64,000 nucleotides of DNA from Halorhabdus salina. GTDB lineage: Archaea; Halobacteriota; Halobacteria; Halobacteriales; Haloarculaceae. Position numbers and translations under genes: made by a program. The notes beneath the pieces were generated by a model that saw only the letters and a list, made by a program, of their open reading frames with translations, was not told the origin of the DNA and did not search any database. Shown one piece after another: positions 34,798 through 43,288 of this stretch (position 1 is its first letter; each line of letters begins with the position of its first letter). The stretch is from contig NZ_JACDNP010000010.1 in the NCBI RefSeq assembly GCF_013839425.1, positions 27,405 through 91,404 of the forward strand, read 5' to 3'.

Positions 34798-35310
34798 CTA
34801 CAGCGACGCGATCGCGTCCTCGATTTCGTCGTAGTCGGGGAATTCGGGCCACTCCTCAGCGACCCAGGCGTCTTCGACGATACCCTCACCGTCGAGGACG
34901 AATACGGCCGGGCGGGGTTCTTCGATGCCGGCCATACCGTCCAGATCGTGGGTGACGCCGTATTCCCGGGCAATCTCGTTGCTCGGATCCGAGAAGAGTC
35001 GATAGTCTTCGAGTCCCTCGGACTCGATCAGTCGCTTGTGGGCATAGGGCGTCGAGATCGATATCCCGACAACTGTCGCTGACTCGTGCCACTCGCGCTC
35101 ACGAATCTCGTTCCAGACGTACGTCGCCGGGAACGAGCCGTCCATGGGATGGAACACGAGGACGACGGGCGACTCGTCGAGTAGGTCAGCGAGCGGGACA
35201 TCCTCCCAGTATTCATCGCCGACCAGCGGCCGGGTGAATTCAGGGGCTTGCTCGCCGTCCGCGACGTGGTCGGTCGTTTCAAACTCGACAACGTCGAAGC
35301 CGAGGTCCAT
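34798..35310 (-). CDS. Redoxin-domain (peroxiredoxin-fold) protein without cysteine
   Basis: A 170-residue protein with the AhpC/TSA fold ('GEQAPEFTRPLVG', 'VVLVFHPMDGSFPATYVWNEI', 'YRLFSDPSNEIAREYGV', 'PAVFVLDGEGIV'). At the place of the peroxidatic Cys (PxxxTxxC) the sequence reads GSFPATY, and the whole protein has no cysteine. It therefore cannot be a thiol peroxidase. The stop-start overlap with the glutaredoxin-like gene upstream (TGATG) suggests a functional pair. Confidence 0.85.
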   Translation of the reverse strand: MDLGFDVVEFETTDHVADGEQAPEFTRPLVGDEYWEDVPLADLLDESPVVLVFHPMDGSFPATYVWNEIREREWHESATVVGISISTPYAHKRLIESEGLEDYRLFSDPSNEIAREYGVTHDLDGMAGIEEPRPAVFVLDGEGIVEDAWVAEEWPEFPDYDEIEDAIASL

Positions 35311-35612
35311 CAGGCCGCACCTCCCGAGCGGGCGGATCCTGACGCGTCCGATCCCGATTCACCGTACGTGCGTTCGAGGTAATCGACGATCTGGGCGCTC
35401 TCGCTCATGGTCACCCCGGTCGATTCGTCGACGATCGCGGGCACCGTCCGTGCGCCGGTCAATCGCTTGACTGCGTTCCGTTTCGAGTGCAGCGGCTCGA
35501 CGAATCGCGACTGGTATTCGAGGTTGAGGTCGTCTAGGACGCGAGCGACGCGCTCGCAGAACGGACACGCCTGGAGTCGATAGAGGGTTATCGATGGATC
35601 AGCATCTGACAT
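35310..35612 (-). CDS. Glutaredoxin-like protein (GST N-terminal fold)
   Basis: A 100-residue thioredoxin-fold protein with the active-site motif CPFC (residues 16-19), 'VPAIVDESTGVTMSESAQIVDYL' (cis-Pro and SESxxIxxYL glutathione-type features, ends given) and a Gly/Ser-rich tail. Haloarchaea use gamma-glutamylcysteine, which could be its thiol partner. ATG at 35612 is used because homologues begin a few residues before ITLYRLQ. It is the first gene of the operon with the redoxin and Sua5. Confidence 0.88.
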   Translation of the reverse strand: MSDADPSITLYRLQACPFCERVARVLDDLNLEYQSRFVEPLHSKRNAVKRLTGARTVPAIVDESTGVTMSESAQIVDYLERTYGESGSDASGSARSGGAA

Positions 35613-35722
35613 ATCCTTTCGTTGGGGCCGCCTGTGGCTAAGTCTGTCGGCGGGCCGTTCCTCGAGCGGCCACAGTAATTCACACAAGAGTTAATTTCCC
35701 GGCACGGAAATAGGGGGTGTTG

Positions 35723-37132
35723 ATGGGGTTATCTGCACTTACAGCAGTGTCAGGGGCTAGTATCCACCTGTACACTGTCCCGATCGTCGGAGTCGAGTTG
35801 TCACAGACGGCGGTCACATTGATTGGCGCCCTTCTGATCCTGGGCCTCCTCGTGGGGTCGGGATTTTTCTCCTCCTCCGAGATCGCGATGTTCTCCCTGC
35901 CAGCCCACCGGCTGGACGCGATGGTCGAGGAGGGCAAGCGTGGTGCCGCTGCCGTGAAGACACTCAAGAAAGATCCCCACCGCCTGCTCGTGACGATCCT
36001 GGTCGGCAACAATATGGTCAACATCACTATGTCCTCGATCTCGACCACGATCGTCGGATTCTACTTCGACGCGGGAGCGGCCGTGATCGTCTCTTCGCTT
36101 GGAATTACGTCGCTGGTCCTCCTGTTCGGTGAGAGTGCACCCAAGTCCTACGCCGTCGACAACACCGAGTTACATGCACGTCGGGTCGCTCCCGTTTTGC
36201 AGTTCGTCGAAACGGTCCTGTGGCCGCTCATCACCCTGTTTGACTTCCTGACCGGGGTCGTCAACAGGGTTACCGGCGGCCGCTCGTCCATCGAGACCTC
36301 CTATCTCACTCGCGAGGAGATCAGGGACATGATCCAGACCGGCGAACGCGAAGGGGTCCTCGACGAAGAAGAACGAGAGATGCTCCAGCGCACGCTCCGG
36401 TTCAACCGAACGATCGCCAAGGAGGTCATGACGCCGCGCCTGGATATGGACGCTATCTCGGTCGATGACTCGGTCGATGAAGCCATCGAAAAGTGCATCC
36501 ACGGTGGCCACGCCCGCCTCCCCGTCTACGAGGGCAGTCTCGACAACGTCATCGGCGTCGTCAATATTCGTGATCTCGTTCGCGATTCCCAGTACGGCGG
36601 GAGGGACGACGTGGCACTCGAGGATCTCATCGAACCGACGCTCCACGTCCCCGAATCGAAGAACGTCGACGATCTGCTCGCCGAAATGCGGGCCGAGCGA
36701 CTCCATCTGGTCATCGTCATCGACGAATTCGGCACGACCGAGGGCCTGGTGACGATGGAAGATCTCACCGAAGAGATCGTCGGCGAGATTCTGGAAGGCG
36801 AAGAAGAGCACCCGATCGAGTTCATCGACGACGACACTGCCCTGGTCAAAGGCGAGGTCAACATCGAAGAAGTCAACGAAGCCCTGGGTCTTGACCTCCC
36901 GGAAGGCGAGGAGTTCGAGACCATCGCCGGGTTCATTTTCAACCGCGCCGGCCGGCTCGTCGAAGAGGGCGAAACCATCCAGTTCGACGGCGTCGATATT
37001 CGCGTCCAGCAGGTCGAGAACACCCGGATCAAGAAAGCGCGGATCTCCGTGCCCGAAGACGATCCGCAGACGGACGACGCGGAATCGTCCGAGAAACCGG
37101 GAGACGAAGCTGATACGACTGAGGAGTCCTGA
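35723..37132 (+). CDS. CNNM/CorC-family transporter with CBS pair
   Basis: A 469-residue protein with a DUF21/CNNM membrane domain (residues 15-200, four membrane segments, 'SGFFSSSEIAMFSLPAHRL'), two CBS domains (205-330, 'VMTPRLDMDAI' and 'LHLVIVIDEFGTTEGLVTMEDL') and a C-terminal CorC/HlyC domain (350-430). Relatives act in magnesium and cobalt efflux or sodium-magnesium exchange. Start ATG 35723 follows a GGGGGT purine run; GTG and TTG codons lie just upstream in frame. The acidic tail ends in EADTTEES. Confidence 0.9.
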   Translation: MGLSALTAVSGASIHLYTVPIVGVELSQTAVTLIGALLILGLLVGSGFFSSSEIAMFSLPAHRLDAMVEEGKRGAAAVKTLKKDPHRLLVTILVGNNMVNITMSSISTTIVGFYFDAGAAVIVSSLGITSLVLLFGESAPKSYAVDNTELHARRVAPVLQFVETVLWPLITLFDFLTGVVNRVTGGRSSIETSYLTREEIRDMIQTGEREGVLDEEEREMLQRTLRFNRTIAKEVMTPRLDMDAISVDDSVDEAIEKCIHGGHARLPVYEGSLDNVIGVVNIRDLVRDSQYGGRDDVALEDLIEPTLHVPESKNVDDLLAEMRAERLHLVIVIDEFGTTEGLVTMEDLTEEIVGEILEGEEEHPIEFIDDDTALVKGEVNIEEVNEALGLDLPEGEEFETIAGFIFNRAGRLVEEGETIQFDGVDIRVQQVENTRIKKARISVPEDDPQTDDAESSEKPGDEADTTEES

Positions 37133-37161
37133 GGGCTGGTTTCGTCGCGTTTATCGCGATC

Positions 37162-38346
37162 TCAGATCATCGTGAGGAGTGTGTATCCGCCGTACCCCGC
37201 GACCAGTGCGATCACGAGTGACCCGATCCAGGCGAGGACGGTGTAGCCCATCTTCGCCCGACTGATCCCGCTCCCGCCTGCAGCGTAGCCGCTGCCGACG
37301 ATCGCACTCACGGTAATTTCGTTGAACGAGACGGGAATGCCAAAGAAGACGGCGATCTGGGCGATGACGAATGCGGGGATCAGTGCCGCGATCGATCGCC
37401 GTGGAGATAACGAGGAGTAGTCCTGACTCAGCGCCTTGATCATGCGTGGCGCGCCGGTCCAGGAGCCGACCAGCAGACCGATCCCGCCGGCAAGCAACGC
37501 GACGACGAGCGGAAGGTCGTACGGTTCGACGACCGGCAGGATCGGTCCGATCGCGAGTCCGACCTGGCTGCCGCCCGCCGAGAACGCGACCAGGCCGCCC
37601 AGGACGAGCAGGAACCGTCGCTGGCTGCGCTCGCGATCGTTGCGCATCCCCTGATAGACCACCCCGAATGCGAGGCTTGCGAAAGCCAGTGTGACGGCCA
37701 CCTGCACGACGATGCCCGCCTCCAGGCTCGTCGCGATCGCAGCCGCGACTGAAGCCTGTTCGCCCGCCGGCCCCAGCAGGGCAAAGCGAATGTTCGCGAG
37801 AATGGCACCGACGAACCCGGCCAGCACGGCGACGATCCGGGCTTCGCCGCCGGCCCCGCTTCGGAGCCAGCGAGCAGTGCCGTAGGCTGCCCCGCCGCCG
37901 ACAAAGGGCGTGGCGACCCACAGTGCGACGATCCCCTGGTAGGTTCCCCACGCTGGCTCCCCACCGAGCGCCAACCCGACGCCGACGACCGCTCCGGTCA
38001 CGGTAAAGGCCGTTGCGATCGGGTACCCGGCGAAGACGCCGACCGCGACCAGGCCGCCCGCGATCGTGAGCAACAGGATCGAGGCCGACGAAGTCAGGCC
38101 GCCGCCATCGGGAAACAGAACGAGCCCGCGGCCGACGGTTTCGGTGACGGCCGCCCCCTGGAGGACTGCCCCCGCCAGCCCGAGGACGCCGACGATCAGT
38201 GCCGCTCGCATCACTGAAATGGCGTTGGCCCCGACCGCGGGCGCAAATGGGGTCGAGCCGGACGAGCCGGCACCGATCGCCCACGCCATGAATAGACTGG
38301 CCAGTGCCGCGACGAGCACGGTTCCGATAGTCACTGCCAGTCCCAT
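37162..38346 (-). CDS. pit: Inorganic phosphate transporter, Pit family
   Basis: A 394-residue Pit-type sodium- or proton-coupled phosphate permease. The two inverted repeat motifs are 'FAPAVGANAISVMRAALIVG' and 'IPVSFNEITVSAIVGSG', with about ten to eleven membrane segments and a central cytoplasmic loop. It is complete, unlike the second Pit gene at 51776-52968, with which it shares the same layout. No DUF47/PhoU-like partner gene is adjacent. Confidence 0.93.
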   Translation of the reverse strand: MGLAVTIGTVLVAALASLFMAWAIGAGSSGSTPFAPAVGANAISVMRAALIVGVLGLAGAVLQGAAVTETVGRGLVLFPDGGGLTSSASILLLTIAGGLVAVGVFAGYPIATAFTVTGAVVGVGLALGGEPAWGTYQGIVALWVATPFVGGGAAYGTARWLRSGAGGEARIVAVLAGFVGAILANIRFALLGPAGEQASVAAAIATSLEAGIVVQVAVTLAFASLAFGVVYQGMRNDRERSQRRFLLVLGGLVAFSAGGSQVGLAIGPILPVVEPYDLPLVVALLAGGIGLLVGSWTGAPRMIKALSQDYSSLSPRRSIAALIPAFVIAQIAVFFGIPVSFNEITVSAIVGSGYAAGGSGISRAKMGYTVLAWIGSLVIALVAGYGGYTLLTMI

Positions 38347-38431
38347 ATACTCCGGCGTTGCTACTGTGTGCGGTAATAGGCTGCGATCTCGGCGAGAACG
38401 GCCCGGGAGGCCGGCTTGCTGTCCCGGCTCG

Positions 38432-39121
38432 TCAGTTCGTATTGGCGTCGGCTTCGTCGTGGTTGGTCCGTGGCACCTCGATGCCCTCGGCGACTTCCGG
38501 CGTCTCGATCTCCTTTTCGGTATCGACGTGCCAGCGGTCGACTTCTTGATCGAAGTCGGCGAGTTTGTTCGACACTCGGATCTTCAGATCGTCGTCGTTG
38601 ACGTTGACCTCGAAGACGTATTCCGGGGTTTCGTCGTCGATCCGTCGGATGTTCGCGCTGACCAGGTCGTTGTCGAAGTAATAGGGCGCGACCTGGGTCA
38701 TGACATTGCGGTAGACGCGGTCTTCGACCGCACGGATCGCCTTCCGGCCGGCCGAGTCGGCCGCGCGGGCGACGTAGTCGATCGACTCGCTCCAGTTGTT
38801 GACTGCCTCATTGGGATCGTTGAGGTTCTCGTATGAGTCAGCGAGTTTCTCACCAGCCGACCGGAGGTCGTCGTCGGGGTCTTTGCCTTGCTTTTCGCCT
38901 TCGCCTTCGTTGACGCGGGCCTGCTGGGCCGTCTTTTCGTTGACGTCCTCGTCGAGTCGTTCGTGGCTCTTGGGTCGCCACTCGTCGAACTCCTCGAGGA
39001 CCGTCTCGTCGACGTCATACTCGTCGGCGAGGTCTTGAATCGCCCGCACAATTCGCTCGCCGTGTTCGACCATGTCGATCCATTCGCCGCGAACCTTGAA
39101 GCCGGAGACACTCTCTTCCAT
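38432..39121 (-). CDS. DUF5828-like haloarchaeal protein
   Basis: A 229-residue, highly acidic soluble protein beginning MEESVSGFKVRGEWIDMVEHG, which I recall as the haloarchaeal family DUF5828. The middle contains a charged, probably disordered segment (VNEKTAQQARVNEGEGEKQGK, ends given) and the C-terminal half forms strands ('YVFEVNVNDDDLKIRV'). The function is unknown. It is divergent from upp across 154 bp. Confidence 0.75.
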   Translation of the reverse strand: MEESVSGFKVRGEWIDMVEHGERIVRAIQDLADEYDVDETVLEEFDEWRPKSHERLDEDVNEKTAQQARVNEGEGEKQGKDPDDDLRSAGEKLADSYENLNDPNEAVNNWSESIDYVARAADSAGRKAIRAVEDRVYRNVMTQVAPYYFDNDLVSANIRRIDDETPEYVFEVNVNDDDLKIRVSNKLADFDQEVDRWHVDTEKEIETPEVAEGIEVPRTNHDEADANTN

Positions 39122-39275
39122 AAGCGATCACGGGAGTTTTGACGGAGATCGTCTCCCGTCTTGGCCCCGATTGGGATTCGCTCCGCATAAGCTTTATCGC
39201 CGTGTGAGGATCTCTCTCGCGGATTGTCGGCCCAAATATCAACGCCTTTGAGGTCCCACCGTCTCAGTTCCGACG

Positions 39276-39950
39276 ATGACTATCGAAAATTACGACCGGG
39301 CCAAGGTCGTCTCCCACGCACTGGCGCAGGACACGCTGACACGACTACGAGACGTCGATACTGAACAGGTCGCCTTCCGGAAAGGGCTGGTCAAACTGGG
39401 CCGTATCTGTGGCTACGAGATCATCGATGGCGTCATGCAACGCGAGACGGTCACCGTCGAGACGCCGTTGACGACGACCGAGGGCGAACGCGTCGGCGAC
39501 ATGGACGATGTCGTCATCGTCAACGTCCTTCGCGCGGCGACGCCGTTCGTCGAAGGCCTCCTCAAGGCCTTCCCCCGTGCCAAACAGGGCGTCATCTCGG
39601 CCGGCCGCGACGAGGAAGGTGGCATGGATAGTGAGGGCCAGTTCGACATCTCCATCGAGTACAACAAGATGCCCGAGATCCACGACGAGGACACCCTCAT
39701 CATCGCCGACCCGATGCTCGCGACGGGCTCGACGATGTGTGCCGTCATCGACGAGGTACTCGATGGTACCAACCCCGAGCGCGTGATCATCCTCTCGGCC
39801 GTCAGCGCCCCTGAGGGACTCGATCGACTCCGTTCGGAGTTCCCCGACATCGAACTGCTGACCGTCGCCATCGACGATCATCTCGACGACGACGGCTACA
39901 TCGTGCCTGGACTTGGGGACGCTGGCGACCGGGCGTTCCGGACGACCTGA
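39276..39950 (+). CDS. upp: Uracil phosphoribosyltransferase
   Basis: A 224-residue enzyme that makes UMP from uracil and PRPP. The PRPP-binding loop '[13 protein letters not shown]' (about residues 144-156) and the uracil-contacting C-terminus '[16 protein letters not shown]' are clear. The N-terminal part also matches ('[15 protein letters not shown]'). Normal length. A single-gene unit. Confidence 0.95.
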   Translation: MTIENYDRAKVVSHALAQDTLTRLRDVDTEQVAFRKGLVKLGRICGYEIIDGVMQRETVTVETPLTTTEGERVGDMDDVVIVNVLRAATPFVEGLLKAFPRAKQGVISAGRDEEGGMDSEGQFDISIEYNKMPEIHDEDTLIIADPMLATGSTMCAVIDEVLDGTNPERVIILSAVSAPEGLDRLRSEFPDIELLTVAIDDHLDDDGYIVPGLGDAGDRAFRTT

Positions 39951-40043
39951 CTCTGCTTCTCTATCTGTCTTCCAGGACCACCACCAGATATCCGCGAAGA
40001 CGTATCTTTTTGGTCCGGGTAGTCCAAATAGGTCGGGACGGCA

Positions 40044-41132
40044 ATGTTACGCCGGAAGCCGCGCCGACATGCGGCCGGTATCGCGCTCGTGTCCGGCGTC
40101 GGGAGTGTCTTGCTTGTGCTCCACGTCTTGCACTTTCTCGAACCGCACGAGAACCTTCGAACGGTCCTCTATGGCATCTTGGTCCCCATGGGATTGGCCG
40201 GGGCCGTCATCGTCGGGGCGTGGTGGCTCTGGCAGAGTGACTTCGACGGCTCCCACGTATCTCGGATCGCCCTCTGGTGTCTGTTCGGGGCAGTCGTTTT
40301 CGCGCTGGGAAACGTACTCATGATCCGCTACCAGGCGGCCGAAGACGTCGTCATGAGCGACCAGATGTACGTGCTTGCGAACGCGGCCTCGTTCGGCGGT
40401 GTCGTGGGACTGGTCACTGGCGTTTACAACGCTCGACAGCGACGTACTCGTGCCCACGTCGAACGCCTGAACAAACAACTGACAGTCCTCAACCGCGTCC
40501 TCCGACACGACATTCGCAATCACTCGAACGTCATCCGGGGGCGGGCCGAACTCCTGGCCGATCGTCTCGAGGATTCCCATCACGTCTCGGTCATCGAGCG
40601 GCAGGCGAGCGACCTCGTCGAACTGGGCGATCACGCCCGCGAGATCGAACAACTCCTCACCGAGGACGATGACCACCATCGAACGGCCGTCGATCTCACC
40701 TCGCTTCTGGCGGACGTGATCGAACGCGTCGGCCAGGAGCACCCCGACGCGCACATCGACGTGTCGCTTCCGGATTCGGCGCAGGTTTCGGCACACCCGC
40801 TGGTCGAATCGGCGGTCGACAATTTGCTGGTGAACGCTGTCGAACACAACGACAGCCCACAGCCACACGTCTGGATCGAGTGTGCCCGGGACGAATCGGG
40901 CGACGAGGAAACGGTTTCAGTCAGGATCGTCGATGACGGACCTGGCATCCCGGCCGCCGATCTCGCCGTTCTCGAACGGGGCTATGAAACCCCACTCGAA
41001 CACACGCGCGGTCTTGGACTCTGGCTCAGCAACTGGATCGTCTCGAAGTCGGGTGGACGTCTCGACTTCGGGGAGCGTGACGACGGAGGAACCGTCGTCG
41101 AACTCCAGTTACCGGCGGCCACATCGCAGTAA
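40044..41132 (+). CDS. Membrane-bound sensor histidine kinase
   Basis: A 362-residue kinase. Five or so hydrophobic segments fill residues 10-130, with no extracellular domain of size. Then come the H-box 'LNRVLRHDIRNHSNVIRGRAE' (phosphorylated His about 153), N-box 'VDNLLVNAVEHND', G1 'DDGPGIP' and G2 'GLGLWLSNWI'. The membrane block resembles the haloarchaeal HTR-like/MASE-type sensors. No response regulator is next to it, so the partner and signal are unknown. Confidence 0.9.
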   Translation: MLRRKPRRHAAGIALVSGVGSVLLVLHVLHFLEPHENLRTVLYGILVPMGLAGAVIVGAWWLWQSDFDGSHVSRIALWCLFGAVVFALGNVLMIRYQAAEDVVMSDQMYVLANAASFGGVVGLVTGVYNARQRRTRAHVERLNKQLTVLNRVLRHDIRNHSNVIRGRAELLADRLEDSHHVSVIERQASDLVELGDHAREIEQLLTEDDDHHRTAVDLTSLLADVIERVGQEHPDAHIDVSLPDSAQVSAHPLVESAVDNLLVNAVEHNDSPQPHVWIECARDESGDEETVSVRIVDDGPGIPAADLAVLERGYETPLEHTRGLGLWLSNWIVSKSGGRLDFGERDDGGTVVELQLPAATSQ

Positions 41133-41153
41133 GTCGAGGGACTCCCCGGCTAT

Positions 41154-41756
41154 TCACCGCTCGATTGCCGCCCGGCCACTGGTCGCACTCGCGATTCGAT
41201 CGCACAGTTCGTCGCTTTCCGCAGTCGGCACACGCACTGAAAATTGTACGTCCTCGCCGTAGTCGCCATCGAACTCGACACCCTCGCTCTCTAGAATCCC
41301 TCTGACCGTCCCTGAATCGTCATATTCGACGGTGATCGACAGTTGTTCGTGGGGGCGCTCTTCCGTGACGCTCGCGTCCTCGATTGCCTCCTTGACGGCC
41401 CGTGAGTAGGCGCTGACGAGCCCGCCGACGCCCAACTCCGTCCCACCGAAGTATCGCGTCACCACGACGGCGACGTTCTGTAGGTCTTGGCCCTGGAGGA
41501 CGTTTAGTGCGGGCTTGCCGGCCGATCCCGACGGCTCGCCGTCGTCGCTTTCGTACTCTCTGAGCGGGTCGTCTCGAACCCGGTAGCCCGGGACGTTGTG
41601 GGTCGCGTCGTCGTACTCCACCCGGACCTCCTCGATGAACGACTCGGCAGCCGGGACTGTCTCGACGGGCCGGGCGTGGCCGATGAACTCCGAGCCCGAA
41701 ATCACGAACCGCGAACGCCCGGGTTCGGCGATCGTCCGATAGACCTCGCTGCTCAC
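41154..41756 (-). CDS. IMPACT/YigZ-family protein
   Basis: A 200-residue protein of the UPF0029/IMPACT type. The core is 'FIGHARPVETVPAAESFIEE', 'YDDATHNVPGYRVRD', 'DDGEPSGSAGKPALNVL' and 'VVVTRYFGGTELGVGGLV', with a C-terminal ferredoxin-like domain. Relatives bind GCN1-like partners in eukaryotes; the prokaryotic role is uncertain. Translation starts with GTG. Confidence 0.9.
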   Translation of the reverse strand: MSSEVYRTIAEPGRSRFVISGSEFIGHARPVETVPAAESFIEEVRVEYDDATHNVPGYRVRDDPLREYESDDGEPSGSAGKPALNVLQGQDLQNVAVVVTRYFGGTELGVGGLVSAYSRAVKEAIEDASVTEERPHEQLSITVEYDDSGTVRGILESEGVEFDGDYGEDVQFSVRVPTAESDELCDRIASATSGRAAIER

Positions 41757-41935
41757 TGCCGGGGCGTTCGCGGCCCGGGGAGAAACCAGTTTCGCGTCGG
41801 CGGCCCGTGCAGTCGCTGTCCCGCAGTTTCACTTTCACTCCGGTCGGGTGGCTTATTTACTCATTCGCGAACCAGCTGTATGTGGAGCGTCGTTGACGAC
41901 ACACAGTCACACGCTCCGAGTCGTTCCCCTTTCCA

Positions 41936-42085
41936 ATGCAACACCACAGCCACGCCGTCGGCTGCTGCCCGCACTGTGATGCGCCGATCGAGGAGCGACG
42001 GGTGCTGATAACCTACGAGCGTGCCGGCGGCGAGGCCATGTACGCGACGTGTCCGGAGTGTACTGACGTCGTTCGCCCGGAGTGA
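41936..42085 (+). CDS. Small zinc-ribbon-like protein (49 residues)
   Basis: A 49-residue protein from ATG 41936 to TGA 42083-42085. It has two Cys pairs, CCPHC (10-14) and CPEC (39-42), spaced as in a zinc ribbon, with three His in the first six residues. Such very short two-CPxC proteins are abundant in haloarchaea; I believe this belongs to the family now called DUF7837. It lies 73 bp before the iron-binding lipoprotein gene on the same strand. Confidence 0.75.
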   Translation: MQHHSHAVGCCPHCDAPIEERRVLITYERAGGEAMYATCPECTDVVRPE

Positions 42086-42158
42086 CCGGGCCGCTAGAGT
42101 CCCGGTAGGGGCGACCGACACCGCAACCCGTTTTGACTGCCGGACCGTACTACATCGC

Positions 42159-43202
42159 GTGTACCGACGGGCGTTTCTCGCGACTGCGACCGCTGCGGGA
42201 GCGACGACACTGGCCGGGTGTGGCTCGATCGAGTCCCGGGCAATCGACGTCCCGACTATCGTCTCTGAGCGGCCCCAAGGGAGTTACGTGCCCAGTCACG
42301 TCGAGGGCATGGATCGCGTGGGCTCGGTCACGGCCGGTCCGTACGAACTCGTCGTGACCTACAGCTACCCCCATCGCTTCTGGACGGTCACTGGCACTGC
42401 TTCCGAGCGCGTTCCGCTGGGAGACGACGACTCGCTTCACCTGATGGCGACCGTCCGAGATCGAGAGACTGGCCTCGTCGTCCCCGAAGTCGGGCTCTCG
42501 GTGACGATCGAGCGAGACGGCTCTCTGGTCGCCCAGGAGACGATCTATGCCATGCTCTCCCAGACGATGGGGCTCCACCACGGCGACAACTTTACCGGGC
42601 TCGAAGACGGTCGCGCCTATCAACTCGACGTGACTGTCGGCGCGCCCACGGTCCGGCTGACGGGGGCCTTTCGCGATCGATTCAGCGATCCAGTGACTGC
42701 GTCGCTATCGTACTCGTTCGACAGCGGTGCGGTGAACGACCTCCGTTTCGACCGTCTCGACCGGGCCGGCGAGCGCGGCGCGCTCGATCCGATGGGGAAT
42801 GCGATCGCTGGCGCAACAGCGCCGGATACAGCGACGCTTGCCGGCCGAACAGCCACGGTGCGGGCCGGCGACATCCGTTATATTGTCGCCATCCGCAGCG
42901 ATGCGCCGCCGGGAATCGACGCCGGTCCATATCTCGCGGTGATTCCCCACACCCGGCACAACCGGATTCGCCTCTCACGGATGGGATTGGCCGCCCGTCT
43001 CACCGGTGGCGACGGGCTAACCGAGACGCAATTGACCAGAACGTTCGATCCCGACCTGGGCTATCACTACGGGACGACCCTGTCGGTAGATCCGACCGGA
43101 CGCACTCTCTCAGTGCCCGTCGAGACGCCGCCACAGGTCGCCCGCCACGAGGGCTACGAGACGGCCTTTTTCGATATCTCGACAGCATCGGTCCAGCTAT
43201 AG
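42159..43202 (+). CDS. P19/Tp34-like metal-binding lipoprotein
   Basis: A 347-residue exported lipoprotein. The Tat lipoprotein signal is YRRAFLATATAAGATTLAGC, with the lipobox Cys at about residue 21; this fixes the GTG start at 42159. The N-terminal domain has Met and His residues placed as in P19-type iron/copper proteins ('SHVEGMDRVG', 'AMLSQTMGLHHGDN'). A second beta domain follows. It precedes a DyP-like protein by 86 bp, recalling Efe-type iron uptake, although no FTR1/EfeU-like permease is present. Confidence 0.75.
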   Translation: MYRRAFLATATAAGATTLAGCGSIESRAIDVPTIVSERPQGSYVPSHVEGMDRVGSVTAGPYELVVTYSYPHRFWTVTGTASERVPLGDDDSLHLMATVRDRETGLVVPEVGLSVTIERDGSLVAQETIYAMLSQTMGLHHGDNFTGLEDGRAYQLDVTVGAPTVRLTGAFRDRFSDPVTASLSYSFDSGAVNDLRFDRLDRAGERGALDPMGNAIAGATAPDTATLAGRTATVRAGDIRYIVAIRSDAPPGIDAGPYLAVIPHTRHNRIRLSRMGLAARLTGGDGLTETQLTRTFDPDLGYHYGTTLSVDPTGRTLSVPVETPPQVARHEGYETAFFDISTASVQL

Positions 43203-43288
43203 CGGCTCGCCGGTCGGGGATACTGCTGGAGCGCGTCGGAGTCGCCGGAGGCGGTGTGGTTTTCGGGGCGGAGCCCCAACAGTGACCC

